Shown here: positions 20,156 to 29,937 of the stretch, piece after piece
How the letters are laid out: each line of letters opens with the position of its first letter
Numbering within the stretch: the first letter of the stretch is position 1
Source: Muscardinus avellanarius
Taxonomy: Eukaryota > Chordata > Mammalia > Rodentia > Gliridae
DNA length: 64,000 nt
NCBI GenBank assembly: GCA_963383645.1
Contig: OY726560.1
Location: forward strand, 88,671,093 to 88,735,092
Direction of reading: 5' to 3'
Notes under the pieces: generated by a model
Seen by the model: only the letters and a program-made list of their open reading frames with translations
What the model was told of the DNA's origin: nothing
The model's database searches: none
Made by a program: the position numbers and the translations under genes

Positions 20156-20262
20156 TCTGAAAAATAAATATATAAATATATGATAGTTTCACCTAAAAAA
20201 TAGAAAAAAATATTCTCTGGTAAGAAAAAAAGTAAAAAGAAATATTGAAATGTTATCTTTAA

Positions 20263-20538
20263 GTCATCAAAAGCTTGGTATCAGACAAATGAAACTGTTA
20301 TGTGAGATTATCATTTTTAATTTTGGATAAATTGCTATAATACTAGATGTCAACCACTAAGCCAAGCATGGGAGGGAGGGATGGGGAGAGAGTGGGGTGG
20401 GGATCGGGTGGGAGCTGACTGGGCGATGTGTGCATGTATGTCTACAAAAGTTTGTATCCCACTATGATGTATGAATACAGTGCACCAATAAAAAAAAAAG
20501 AAAATATGAAAACGTTATACATCAAAAAAAAAAAAAAA
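20263..20538 (+). mobile_element. L1 3' UTR and poly(A) of the ORF1-only element
   Basis: G-rich 3' UTR ('gggagggagggatggggag', 20371-20389) ending 'cagtgcaccaataaa' with its own AATAAA. After a first A-run comes a short non-A word ('gaaaatatgaaaacgttatac') and a second A-run (about 20525-20538), which may be a tiny 3' transduction. The stretch 20263-20500 is nearly identical to the reverse complement of 9741-10029. Confidence 0.9.
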
Positions 20539-20548
20539 AGATGTTCAG
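20539..20548. repeat. TSD of the ORF1-only element, right copy
   Basis: Matches 17731-17740 exactly. Confidence 0.93.
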
Positions 20549-20640
20549 AAAACATAAAGCCATAGAGACAAAAGAGACTCGTAGTTACTTGGGGGCTGGA
20601 GTGGAGTTTGACTAAAGAGAACCTATTATAGTCCTACTTC
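20549..20640 (+). mobile_element. Old L1M 3' fragment, right part
   Basis: 'aaaacataaagccatagaga' and 'tagttacttgggggctggag' continue the L1M sequence interrupted at 17740. The corresponding text at 28700-28780 is 'cagtggttgcttgggagctgg'. Confidence 0.7.
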
Positions 20641-21574
20641 ACAGAGAGAAACTGAAGCCTAAGAGTTTGGACCTATGGATGATATTGAGCTTAAGATTCA
20701 TGGATAATAGAGAGCCAGGATGTTGTGAGTAAGGAAGTGGCATTGCCCACCTTAGATCTCAAATAACTTGGACATTCTGAATTATTGGGAGATTAGAGGA
20801 AGAGAGGGGTAAAAAAGTTAGATGGTTTTAAGAAATCCAAGAGAAGGGAAAAGAGTGAAAAGAGAAGAGAGAAACATTTGTTTGATAAATAATTTGCTTC
20901 AAAAGAGAAAATTGTGTAATTGGGTTTGAGAGAGACAGAAAAGTCAAAGAGGTCAATGTCTGAAATGAATTAATTGTTTATGGGATAGAAAGTGGATTTG
21001 CAAAAATGCTTAATCTTATGAATCCCTGACTAATGTCTTGATATTAGTGTGCCCACACTGGGCTATAAAGGAAGTTTGAACTCTGACTGGGTCTTTTGCA
21101 TTCTGTTTGATGAAAGCAGGGCTGGGGAGATGCTCTGAAAGGCAATCAGGAGATTTGCCTTGAAGACTCCCTGCCAAATACCACAGAGGAAAGAGGACAC
21201 TTAGCTAAGATCAAATCAAATCAGTCAGGCCAGACCCTCTTAGCTTGATAGGTATGGGGGTGGGCCTGGGTTTGTCTTCCAGAGAGAGTTTCCCTGGGCT
21301 CTAATGTTAATTAGGGAATTTGGTTTTTTCTACAGATGATTGCATTATCATGTCAGATGGGACAGCTAAGCCCCTCAGAGCAGGGAGAAAGACAGCCATT
21401 TACATATTCTCTCCAATCAAGCATGGAGGATTTTAGCGATAATAGGTAATTTGCCATTTTGCTATCAGGCCTGCCCTAAAGTATGGTGATAGATAATCAA
21501 ATGGGCAATTTCTAGTCCACAGTTTGTGACATTTTCAAGGAGAGGGGAAAGAAAGAACCAATCTAGTAAGATTG
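20641..21574. other. No feature recognised
   Basis: About 930 bp of unique DNA with purine-rich patches (20795-20880). No splice-bounded frame. Confidence 0.35.
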
Positions 21575-21706
21575 TTGCTAGCTTAGAGACCAGCATCAAC
21601 AACTTGGTAAGACCCTATTTCGAAACAATGACAAAAAAAGGGCTGGGGTGTAGCTTGGAGGTAGAATGCCTCTGGGTTCAATCCTCAGTACAAAAAAACA
21701 AAGGTA
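21575..21706 (+). mobile_element. B1-dID SINE, head-truncated
   Basis: Starts in the B1 right part ('gcttagagaccagcatcaac') and runs to 'gggttcaatcctcagtac'. Head to tail with the next SINE. Confidence 0.85.
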
Positions 21707-21711
21707 CTTCT

Positions 21712-21891
21712 AACTGGGTATGGTGGTGCACATCTGTAATTCCAACACTTGGGAAACTGAGACAGAAGAATCACAGATTCACAGCCAGCCTCAGAGACTT
21801 AGTGAGGCTCTCAGCAACTTAGAAAGACCCTGTTTCAAAAAAAGAAATCAGATAGATTTGAGAATATAGGTCAGAAGTGGGTTCAGCCACT

Positions 21892-21895
<4 letters not shown>
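21712..21895 (+). mobile_element. B1-dID SINE, group A, decayed tail
   Basis: 'aactgggtatggtggtgcac', 'caacacttgggaaactgag', tail reduced to 'atataggtcagaagtgggttc'. The TA array starts at its end. Confidence 0.88.
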
Positions 21896-21984
<89 letters not shown>

Positions 21985-22085
21985 TGTGTATATGTATATG
22001 TATGTATATGTATAATGTATATATATGTATATATGTATGTATATGTATTTATGTATGTATATGTATATACATATATTTTTACACA
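21896..22085 (+). repeat. (TA)n(TG)n compound microsatellite
   Basis: About 46 bp of TA, then about 40 bp of TG, then imperfect ATGT/TATA units. Cys/Val-, Ile/Tyr- and Thr/His-repeat frames on either strand come only from this repeat. Confidence 0.97.
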
Positions 22086-22439
22086 TGTATACACACACAT
22101 TGCTAAAGCAGAGTCTGTTACGTTTGCTTTCTGCAGGCTTTTTTTTTTTTTAACTTTGATAGTTTCTTTTAAGCTGGACTTCAAATCTAAACTTTCTGTA
22201 ACCAGTTGAAATCTTCATGGCTCTTGTGAGTTAGCAAAGTAGTAGCGTCTCTTTCTGAATAATTTTGCCTGGTAGATGGTATTTTTTTCCTTTTTCTTCA
22301 ACAAATAATAACACACTTACTTTGGTTTAAGGCATTCCTATAGCTGAAGGTAACTTAAACTGTAGGAATATCTCTACCTAGTGTCTCAGAATAATAACTG
22401 GCATAATACGTTTCTCTATATATTTTTCTTTCTTTTTTT
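22086..22439. other. No feature recognised
   Basis: Unique AT-rich DNA with a T-run at 22139-22151. Confidence 0.3.
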
Positions 22440-22643
22440 ATTTTCTTATATACTGTGGATTGAACCCACTGGTGTTCAACCTCCAAGCTACACCCCAGCC
22501 CTATTTTATTTTTTATTCTGAAACGGGGTTTTGCCAGGTTGCTGAGAAGCTTCCTGCGTTGCTGAGGCTGGCTGCAAACCTGTGATCCTCCTGTCTCAGC
22601 CTTCCAGGTACTGGGATTACAGGTGTGCACCACCACCTGGCAG
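22440..22643 (-). mobile_element. B1-dID SINE, group A
   Basis: Antisense: 'actgtggattgaacccactg', 'gctacaccccagccc', and a linker with a duplicated 'ttgctgag' (22541-22567). Ends 'gtgcaccaccacctggc'. Confidence 0.93.
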
Positions 22644-23079
22644 CTACCCAATAAGCAAACTCAACAGTGTAGAAAAAGGTTAAAAATTAATTTAGAGATT
22701 CTCCTAGTGTCAACTTTGGACAGTAACACTGAGAATGACTTTGAACATAAACGAAAAACTAAAAATTGTCAGAAAGTCTGTAGCTGCTCAACTCTCAGTT
22801 CACCCTAGAAGCTGAAAGCCAGGTCACAACGTTCCTCTTATGGCTGGGTTAGAGGTATGAGGCAGAATTCTTCTTGCCGTCCGCTCGCAGGGCAATCCTG
22901 GACAATAGAAAAATAGTATTCTGAGGTCTTGGTCGCTGGCACTTCCAGCCATTTTAGACTTAAAGGCCTGTGTCTCTCAGGTCATATTTTTGGGGGCCAG
23001 TGTCTATCCAATCATCTGTGATTTTTAATGTTAATCTGTCTGCAGGCACAGCTAAGTTGTGCTTTCTATGTGTGAGATT
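22644..23079. other. No feature recognised
   Basis: Unique sequence without gene evidence. Confidence 0.3.
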
Positions 23080-23300
23080 CTGACCTAGAACTTTGCATAT
23101 AATTCAGTTATCCTCACAATGATTCCATGAGTTAGCTACCGATTTTCCCTGGAGGAAGGGTGAAACAGAGAAGTTGTATAAATTACTCAGGGCTGCACAA
23201 CATATCAGAGATTGGGTCAATCTGTCTTATTCTCAAAATGAGGTAGAAAAGGATACAGATATCATCATCACTGACGTTTTAGATCAGAGATCAGAATCCT
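23080..23300 (-). mobile_element. MIR SINE remnant
   Basis: Antisense MIR order: 'gcatataattcagttatcctc', 'attccatgagttagctacc', 'gaaacagagaagttgtataa', 'ctcagggctgcacaa', 'gagattgggtcaatctg'. Strongly mutated, as expected for this ancient tRNA-derived family. Confidence 0.7.
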
Positions 23301-23635
23301 CTCCATTTCCAAAACCTCTTCCCTTAATCATTATGCTAAACTGGTTTCTACTTTTTTTTTTTCTATTGGCTGAAATGCTGCCATGAGGTGAGTGGCCCAC
23401 AGCATTGACTTGGAGCCATCCCTACCTTTCTGAGCTACTCCTTAAGGGGCCTCCAACTGTTAGCTGACTGGTGCTGTCTACGTGAGCTCAGAGAATTTTG
23501 AAATTATAGATCAGTAGCTCTCAAGCAGGTCAGGAACCTTATATAAAAAAAAGTTTTCAAAGACCTCAGTGGTTTTGTGGATATCACTTTGTAGAATATA
23601 TTCACTTAAATTTTTATCTTACTTGCATGTAGTTA
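23301..23635. other. No feature recognised
   Basis: Unique sequence between the MIR and the L1 end. Confidence 0.3.
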
Positions 23636-23985
23636 CCTTTTTTATTGGTGCATTGTAATCATACATCTTAATGAGGTGCAAATGGTAGATACATGGTGCA
23701 TACATACACACATCACTCATTTGGCCCTTCTCCAATTCCCACCCCATGTCCTCCCCCTCCTTCCTTCTCATGTTTAGCTTAGTGACTAATATATGTGAAG
23801 GTACATCATAGACATTAGGGAATTCCCCCCATCACCCCTCAGTTAGGTGGCCTCTTTTGCTCATCTATGGTTTCTCCTTCTTCATCTAGAGGTCCTCCTA
23901 TGACCTTTCTTCTCCCTAGCTTCCACATATTAGGGAGAGCATCTGATTTTTTTAATTTTGTGACTGATTAATCTCACTTAGCATT
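23636..23985 (-). mobile_element. L1 3' end, antisense
   Basis: 'tttattggtgcattgtaatc' is the L1 terminus. The following 340 bp align with 3493-3850 (shared 'ctcctatgacc', 'tctccctagcttc', 'gtgactgattaatctcactta'). 5'-truncated near the ORF2 stop. I found no clear TSD. Confidence 0.9.
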
Positions 23986-24390
23986 GTTTGGCGATGGCAA
24001 TGAAAAATTTGAGAATGGCTAAAGGACTTAGCCAGAAGACCCATGCCCTCAGTCACTGTACCCACAGATTCTGTCAAGTTTTTCATTCCCTCAGAAATTC
24101 AGCCTTTCTTTGAGCTGAGGGAAGACCCAAACCTCTTTTATTTTCTGATATCAACTGACTCAGAATGTTGTTACCCTCACACTATACTATAGACTCTCAT
24201 AGGTTTTATTTCTGCCCTAGATTAGCATTGATTTGATCTGCCACTTCGACTTTTCTTTATACCTGTCCAGTTTAATTTGATTCTGAATTTACGCTGATGA
24301 GTAATTCGCATCCGTAGGGATTTTCCTCTTAAATTTTATTTTGTTTAAAGATTTTTAAAAAATCAAATGCAATACATTAAAAGGATAATG
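23986..24390. other. No feature recognised
   Basis: Unique DNA. Confidence 0.3.
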
Positions 24391-24455
24391 TAGCTGGGCG
24401 TGGTGGTGCATGTTTATAATTCCAGTACTGGAGAGGCTGACAGAGAACTCTCCAG
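24391..24455 (+). mobile_element. B1-dID SINE head fragment
   Basis: 'tagctgggcgtggtggtgcatg' and 'ccagtactggagaggctgac', after which similarity stops. There is no dID tail, so the rest was deleted. Confidence 0.8.
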
Positions 24456-24631
24456 TTTTTCTTCCTGCATGGACAGCTTTGGATCAGTACTCACTCTCAT
24501 GACCTCCTTTAACCTTAACTATCCTAGTATTAGCCTTTCTCCACATACAGTTATATTGATGGTTAGGTCTTCAGCATTCCTTTGGTATTTTTTGTCTAAT
24601 ATTTGGTAAACTTGTTTTCCTTTTGTAGTCT

Positions 24632-24831
24632 GTTGATTGTGTGTGTGTAGGGGGGGTGCTGGGGCTTGTACCCAGGGGCATTATATTTCTAAGCTACACC
24701 CCAACCTTTTTTTCATTTATTTTGAAACAGGATCTCACTAAATTGCTGAGGCTAGCCAGAAACTGAGATCCTCCTGTCTCAGCTTCCCAAGTCCTGGGAT
24801 AAGAGGTATGTGCCACCATGCTCAGCTTAGA
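24632..24831 (-). mobile_element. B1-dID SINE, group A
   Basis: Antisense, preceded by a short GT run: 'ggtgctggggcttgtaccc', 'aagctacaccccaacc', 'gtatgtgccaccatgctcagc'. Confidence 0.93.
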
Positions 24832-25712
24832 ATCATGTTTTAATTAAGTTTGTTGTGAGTCACAGATTTCTAACCGTGGGTTGTACTCTCGACTTGGTTC
24901 CTCATTTAGGAACTAGAATTAAAGGTGAATGAAATGTTTGAAATATGACTTACCCAAATAGCCGATTCTCTTGCCCCGGGCCTTAAGTATTTCTTTCCAT
25001 TTCTCTTCACTCTTTATTGGACAGATTTGCTTATTTTCCAACCATTTGATGGATGCCAAATCCGATACCAATTCAAAGTGTAAGTTAATACTTTCAAGCA
25101 ATGTGCTCCTTAAAATGTTCATTCAGAATGGCTGCTCTGCCTCTCCTTGTTGTATATTGTATCATAACAACTTGCAAATAAGAATGTGGTCTATTACCAA
25201 GATTCGGATCTGTTGCCAAGAGCTTGAATTAGTGATGAGAGAAAACTGGGGACCTGGCTCCTGTGTCTTCATGGAATGCAGTTTCATCTTCTCGGGTTTT
25301 TTGGCTTTTCCTTAGAAAGCATTCTACCTAGACTTCAGGTAGCAATAATCCCAACCACACAGCCAGGGAGTAAATTACACTCCAACTGTTTTCAGACTTC
25401 TCCCACTGCAATACCAGTGAATACCACTGCAATACCACTGAATGCCAGAAACTCTGGCAGCTATCTGAATAGAATGGTCACCACAACTTTGAGCTCTCTA
25501 TGAGGGCCTTAGGGAAGCTGTGCTTAGAGCATTTGTCAGGCACAGCCACGAGCATCAACTGAACATGGGGCTGGACATGCTCATATCTGAGATAGATCAA
25601 TAAACTGACTCATAGATAAGACATTGGAAAATACCAGATTCAACTTAAGAATTTTTTCATTAAGGAGCTATTTTATTTTCTTTTCCATAGATTTATAAAT
25701 AGAAAATTTGAA
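24832..25712. other. SINE-free unique sequence
   Basis: About 880 bp with no interspersed repeat recognised. Contains the candidate minus-strand exon at 24954-25090. Confidence 0.35.
24954..25090 (-). other. Candidate exon (uncertain)
   Basis: On the minus strand an open frame encodes 'SDLASIKWLENKQICPIK', then 'EKWKEILKARGKRIGYLG', and stops exactly at a consensus donor: ttgg|GTAAGT (intron side 24948-24953). The balanced, Lys/Trp-containing peptide is unlike the repeat-derived frames around it. The acceptor is not convincing; an AG near 25090 has a weak pyrimidine tract. I do not recognise the protein. Chance is the main alternative. Confidence 0.25.
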
Positions 25713-25900
25713 GCCAAATGTAGTTGCACATGCCCTTAATCCCAGTACTTGGGAAGCCAAGACAAGAGGAACACAAGTTTGAAGCCAATCTCAGCAATTT
25801 AGTAAAACCTTGTTTCCAAATTAAAAAAAAAAAATAGGGCTGGAGTATCACTCAGAGGTAGAATGTCCCTGGGGTCAACACCTGCTACCACACAAACACA
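25713..25900 (+). mobile_element. B1-dID SINE, diverged
   Basis: 'gccaaatgtagttgcacatgc', 'agtacttgggaagccaagac', tail 'ggctggagtatcactcagagg' ending 'tgctaccacac'. Confidence 0.88.
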
Positions 25901-26199
25901 AAGAAAAAGAAAAATAAATGGAAAATCTGATCATAATTGTCAAAGGATAGAGATAAGGTCAGAATTTGGTCACCATCTGCCTCATATTTCAAAGTCAATC
26001 TGATCTCTTTGAGGATATTATTATGTTGAGTTTCACTTCCCTAAATTATAAATTTAAATATAATTTACCAAACTAATTCATTCATGTAGCTGAAATTCTA
26101 TTTGTCCATTGCTTGAAACTAATGCATGAGATGGACATTGAGTTGTAAGATCAGGTCTATAAAGGACAGGGACCTTTACTAAATTTTCTCTCAGTTAGA
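25901..26199. other. No feature recognised
   Basis: Unique AT-rich DNA. Confidence 0.3.
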
Positions 26200-26212
26200 A
26201 ATACTAAACTAA

Positions 26213-26425
26213 GCTGGATGTGCTGGCACATGCTTGTAATCACAGTACTTGGGAGGCTGAGACAGGAGGATCACAGGTTTGTGGCCAGCCTTAGCAACTT
26301 GTGAGGCCTTCCACAATTTAGTGAGACCCTGTTTCAAAATATGAAATAAAATAGGGCTGGAGGTGTAGCTCAGAGGCAGAATGCCCCTGGGTTCAACCCC
26401 CAGGACCACACACACACAAAAAGAA
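26213..26425 (+). mobile_element. B1-dID SINE, group A
   Basis: 'gctggatgtgctggcacatgc', tail 'ggaggtgtagctcagaggc' with 'gggttcaacccccagg'. Flanking 'aatactaaactaa' (26200-26212) and 'aataccaaaccaa' (about 26428) form a TSD with two mismatches. Confidence 0.94.
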
Positions 26426-27159
26426 AAAATACCAAACCAACGTATCATAACCAATAGAAATGCTGTTGTATGTCATGTATGAAAAAATGTCTTCATACTA
26501 CAGACATATTTAGGATTCACCCATTAAAAAAACTGAAAAGTAATATAAATTACAGCTGGTGAAGTTGCCATTTAGGTACTCAATTACTAAAAGTTTGTTT
26601 CTAAACCTGAAATAGCTCCAGCTAGACTAAATATAAAGCATGCTTTGCTTAGATTCCATCTGGTCTTTTGACAAACCTAGGTGGCAAGTGTAAAGTGACC
26701 CTTGTGTCTCTACTGTTTGAGTAGCACGCAGATCAGTCGCTCTTACATATTGCCTTAATCTAACATAAAGTACTCGAAAAGTGATTCCCTTGTTTTATGA
26801 AGTCAGGGCTTTTATTGGTAAATTGGAGAATCTAGTTAAAAAGCAAACCTCATTATCTGTTTGGTGTCCGTGTCTGTCCTGAGCATCGTGATGCTGAGGC
26901 CCGGATAATGTGCACCCAGAGAGGAGCGGGAGGGTTGCGGCTCACCTCCTCGCCAGACCCACTGCCCACGGGACGCAGTGTGAAAAGATATCCTGTTTTC
27001 TCTTGGCTGCCGCTGATGCCAAGGAGTAAGAAAGAGCCATTGAGTTTTCTGTTCTACAGATGTTCCTGTTTTGTTTATTTGCTTTATTTTATTATTGTTT
27101 TGGCTTCTATAAGAAACACAAAGCTCCCTCTTTACAATGTGTACCATTGTTTTCTGATC
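26426..27159. other. No gene recognised
   Basis: Unique sequence with a GC-rich patch at 26895-27030. Open frames cover it on both strands, but no splice or start context supports coding. Confidence 0.35.
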
Positions 27160-27169
27160 TCTGAAGCTT

Positions 27170-27373
27170 CTTGTATATGTGGTACTGGGAACTGAACCCA
27201 GGACATTCTACCTGTGAGCTATGCCCCCCAGATCTAATTTTTATTTTGAAACAAGGTCTCACTAAGTGGTGGAGGGCCTCACTAAGTTGCTGAGCCTGGA
27301 TTTCAACCTGTGATCATCTTGTCTCAGCTGCCCAAGTGCTGGGATTACAGGCGTGCACCACCGTGCCTGGCTT
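27170..27373 (-). mobile_element. B1-dID SINE, group A
   Basis: Antisense: 'ggtactgggaactgaaccc', two 'cactaagt' steps, 'gcgtgcaccaccgtgcctgg'. TSD 'tctgaagctt' at 27160-27169 and 27374-27383. Confidence 0.95.
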
Positions 27374-27383
27374 TCTGAAGCTT

Positions 27384-27618
27384 TTTAGCCTCTGATTCCT
27401 CTTCCCTATCACCATTTCCAATCTTTCTACTTGGTATATAATCCTTGAAGTCTTATCTTTCTTGGAAGAATATTCTCAGTATCTCAATTATTGCTTTTTT
27501 CTGGAGGAATTCTAAGGCGTGAGCACCTCTCTTTGAATGGGATTTGGGCCACAGCCATGAGCCCAAAGTTGTTCTTCACAGGATCATTCACATGAATGAA
27601 CAGTTAGAAAGTACTGGA
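27384..27618. other. No gene recognised before a poly(A) run
   Basis: Unique sequence ending in the A-run at 27619. It might be a short retrocopy 3' end, but no AATAAA or TSD was found. Confidence 0.3.
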
Positions 27619-27642
27619 CCAAAAAAAAAAAAAAAAAAAAAA
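27619..27642 (+). repeat. Poly(A) run
   Basis: About 24 A residues not attached to a recognised SINE body. Confidence 0.95.
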
Positions 27643-27712
27643 GAGTTAAATCATAATACAGTCTCATGTCAAACTGTTATACAATCTTTAAACTGATTTC
27701 AAAAGAATGTTT

Positions 27713-27800
27713 CTTCGAGGCACAGTGGTGCATGCCTATTTGCAGTTTGAGGTCAGTCTCAGCAATTTAGTGAGATCCTGTTTCAAAATAAAAAATAAAC
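27713..27800 (+). mobile_element. B1-dID SINE, internally deleted
   Basis: 'cacagtggtgcatgcctatt' joins straight to 'gcagtttgaggtcagtctc', so about 40 bp of the head is missing, and it ends in the A-rich linker at the start of the next SINE. Confidence 0.8.
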
Positions 27801-27990
27801 TGGGTGGGGCAGCACATACCTTAATCCCTGTACATGAGAGGTTGAGACAGGGATCACAGTTTCCAAGTCAGCCTTGGCAACTTAACGAGGGTCTCAGCAA
27901 CTTTATGAGACCCTGATCTCAAATAAACTGTAGGGATGGTTGTGTAACTAAAAGGCAGAATGCCCCAAGTTCCATCCTTATCACGTCATA
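27801..27990 (+). mobile_element. B1-dID SINE, diverged
   Basis: 'ctgggtggggcagcacatacc', 'gagaccctgatctcaaat', tail 'ggttgtgtaactaaaaggc'. It sits directly on the linker of the preceding SINE, i.e. it inserted into that A-rich stretch. Confidence 0.82.
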
Positions 27991-28029
27991 CACAAAAATA
28001 AGTAATAATTCATTAAAATAACAATTTAT

Positions 28030-28105
28030 ATAAAAATAAAAAGGTCTGGTAAAATGGAGCTTGGACATAGAATATACCTAATTCAATCCTGTGTACAAAA
28101 GAGAG
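28030..28105 (+). mobile_element. dID tail fragment
   Basis: 'ggagcttggacatagaatat' and 'aattcaatcctgtgtac' look like an old dID tail without a head. Confidence 0.5.
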
Positions 28106-28168
28106 AGAAAAAAGTTATGAGCATAAAAAGTGTTCAAACAATGTTATATTAAAAATAAGAATTATCTC

Positions 28169-28327
28169 CAGGCGTGGTGGCGCACGTTTGTAATCCCCGC
28201 GCTTGGGAGGCTGAGACAGGAGGATCACAGAGGGCCTCACTAAGTAGCTGGGCTAGCTGCAAAGCTGCGAACCTCCTGTCTCAGCCTCCCAAGAACTGGT
28301 ATTACAGGCGTGTGTCACTAGGCTAGG
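28169..28327. repeat. Fold-back pair of SINE heads
   Basis: A + head (28169-28228: 'ggcgtggtggcgcacg', 'ccccgcgcttgggagg') runs directly into an antisense SINE head (about 28262-28327: 'cctcctgtctcagcctccc' to 'gcgtgtgtcac'). The two arms of about 58 bp are some 75% complementary around a loop of about 30 bp. No tail is present on either side. Confidence 0.85.
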
Positions 28328-28449
28328 TGGCAATAGAGAATTTTACTGATACACATAGCAATATAGCTGACCCTCAAAACATTATGGGCAAGTAGCCAGC
28401 TGGAAAAGACTAGAGATCATATAATTCCATTTATATAAAATGTTCAAGA

Positions 28450-28623
28450 GCAGGGTGTGGTGGCGCACACTTGTAATCCCAGTACTTGTAAGGCTGAGAC
28501 AGGAGGATCACAGCTCCACGGCCAGCCTCAGCTACTTAGTGAGAGCCTGTTTCAAAATAAAGAATAAAAATTGGGGCTGAGGATGTAGCTCGATGGTAGA
28601 ATACCCCTGGGTTCCATCCCCAC

Positions 28624-28626
<3 letters not shown>
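28450..28626 (+). mobile_element. B1-dID SINE, group B-like
   Basis: 'gcagggtgtggtggcgcac', 'cacagctccacggccagcc', 'ggttccatccccactaac'. Inserted in the L1M fragment; the CA array grows from its end. Confidence 0.93.

Positions 28627-28671
<45 letters not shown>
28622..28671 (+). repeat. (CA)n microsatellite
   Basis: About 24 CA units directly on the SINE terminus. Confidence 0.98.
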
Positions 28672-28673
<2 letters not shown>

Positions 28674-28960
28674 CAGGAAACAGGGAATGGGAGGGAGAGG
28701 AGAAGAACCAAAGATAAAAACAGAAACCTATAAAAACAGAAAGGAGAGCAGTGGTTGCTTGGGAGCTGGAATAGAGGAATATTTTCAATGGCCAGGAGAC
28801 AGCTCTAAGTTGATAAAAAATGTTCTATAACTAACTAGATTTTGTGATAGTTGTTTGATTGTACATTTACTAACAATTACTATGGAATCATGAGTTTACA
28901 GTGGGTGAATTTTATAGAACAGAAACCATATTTAAGTCGAACTGTCAAATTAAAAAAAGA

Positions 28961-29599
28961 GGATAAGTGGATTTTTTTCTTATACTTCTGCAGTTACTGT
29001 TAGGAAATCCCTAGGAGACTGAACCCAGAATATGGATTACAGTCAATGAGAGGGCCAGTTAGGGTTGAGCTACAAGTTTTCTGCCAGACCAACGTCAGGC
29101 CCGCTTCGCTTTCTTTACCTGGATTCTCGTGGAGTGTTTGAGAACCTGCTTGACGCTAACACTGGAAGTGTCACTGGAATTTTTATTATTACTATTATGA
29201 TGATGATGACGATTACGTGCAGCACCACAACACTGCTGAAGTCAAATACTGTGCCTCGCCTTATTTATAGGCATCATGTATGATCAAAGCTGTCACAAAG
29301 GGAGGGAAATGAACATTTTATCAGTATACACAGCAGAAACACTCCCCGTGGTTGTGGGAATGACTCGGTGACCACTTGTTATGCATGTCGCAAAGTACCA
29401 GAAACCCCTGTGAAAACTGGATGGCTGGTATTCACTCATTCCCCAGTGAGCTTTTACAATTAAAAATAACTTGACATTGAACTCGAAGCGTGAAATTATA
29501 ATTCTGTTTCAGAAAACATACTTGTCATGCTGATAATTGAGAGCTCCTATCACAACTATTCCTAGGTATTGTGTTCAAGAAAGAGCCAATATTGTTTTA
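28961..29599. other. No gene recognised
   Basis: Unique sequence. A (TAT/GATGAT)-type patch at 29186-29210 is the only low-complexity part. Confidence 0.35.
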
Positions 29600-29624
29600 T
29601 GTGTGTGTGTGTGTGTGTGTGTGT
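29600..29624 (+). repeat. (GT)n microsatellite
   Basis: About 12 GT units at the 3' end of the antisense group C SINE. Confidence 0.97.
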
Positions 29625-29796
29625 GGTACTGGGGTTCCTGGAAGCCCTTCTACCTCCGGGCTACACTCCCAGACCTATTTTATATTTTTGAAACAGGGTC
29701 TCTTAAACCAGCACGTCTGGCTTCGAATCTGCGCGATCCTCCTGTCTCCGCCTCCCAAGCGCGGGGATTACAAGCATGCGCCACCACGCCCGGCTC
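29625..29796 (-). mobile_element. B1-dID SINE, group C (young)
   Basis: Antisense: 'ggtactggggttcctggaagcc', 'ctacctccgggctacactcc', 'cagggtctcttaaaccagc', 'cctcccaagcgcggggatt', 'gccaccacgcccggc'. CpGs of the head are mostly intact. Confidence 0.95.
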
Positions 29797-29937
29797 CATT
29801 TTATTTTTTTTATACAGTGATTGAAAACTATTCTATGACATCTCTAAGTGGGAATGTTTTTCTCCTGAAATTTCTTTTTCTTTTCACTTTATCTAAGCAA
29901 CCCATAAACATTTACAAGTAATAATAAGAACCATCAA

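Larger units (their letters stand above)
17741..20538 (+). mobile_element. ORF1-only L1-derived (HAL1-like) element
   Basis: A 2.8-kb insertion with a complete L1-type 5' end and one TSD. In order it has a GC-rich 5' UTR (17741-18527), an intact ORF1 (18528-19445), then no ORF2. In place of ORF2 is about 660 bp of antisense, older L1 ORF2 sequence (19490-20155), then an L1 3' UTR and poly(A) (about 20263-20538). The arrangement recalls half-L1 (HAL1) elements, which carry only ORF1 and rely on L1 ORF2 protein in trans. Because one TSD encloses the whole, the chimera was probably already joined in the RNA that was copied. A later rearrangement of a normal L1 is the alternative. The 3' part is shared by 9741-10029. 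Confidence 0.85.
28335..28960 (+). mobile_element. Old L1M 3' fragment
   Basis: 'ctgaccctcaaaacattatg', 'gactagagatcatataattcc', 'catttatataaaatgttc', resuming after the inserted SINE with 'cagtggttgcttgggagctgg'. Same family segment as at 17641-17740 and 20549-20640. Confidence 0.7.

Noticed and set aside
21819..22209. Cys/Val-, Ile/Tyr- and Thr/His-repeat proteins on both strands
   Set aside because: Products of the TA/TG microsatellite.
27384..27642. Processed pseudogene ending in a poly(A)
   Set aside because: No polyadenylation signal, TSD or recognisable mRNA sequence was found before the A-run.
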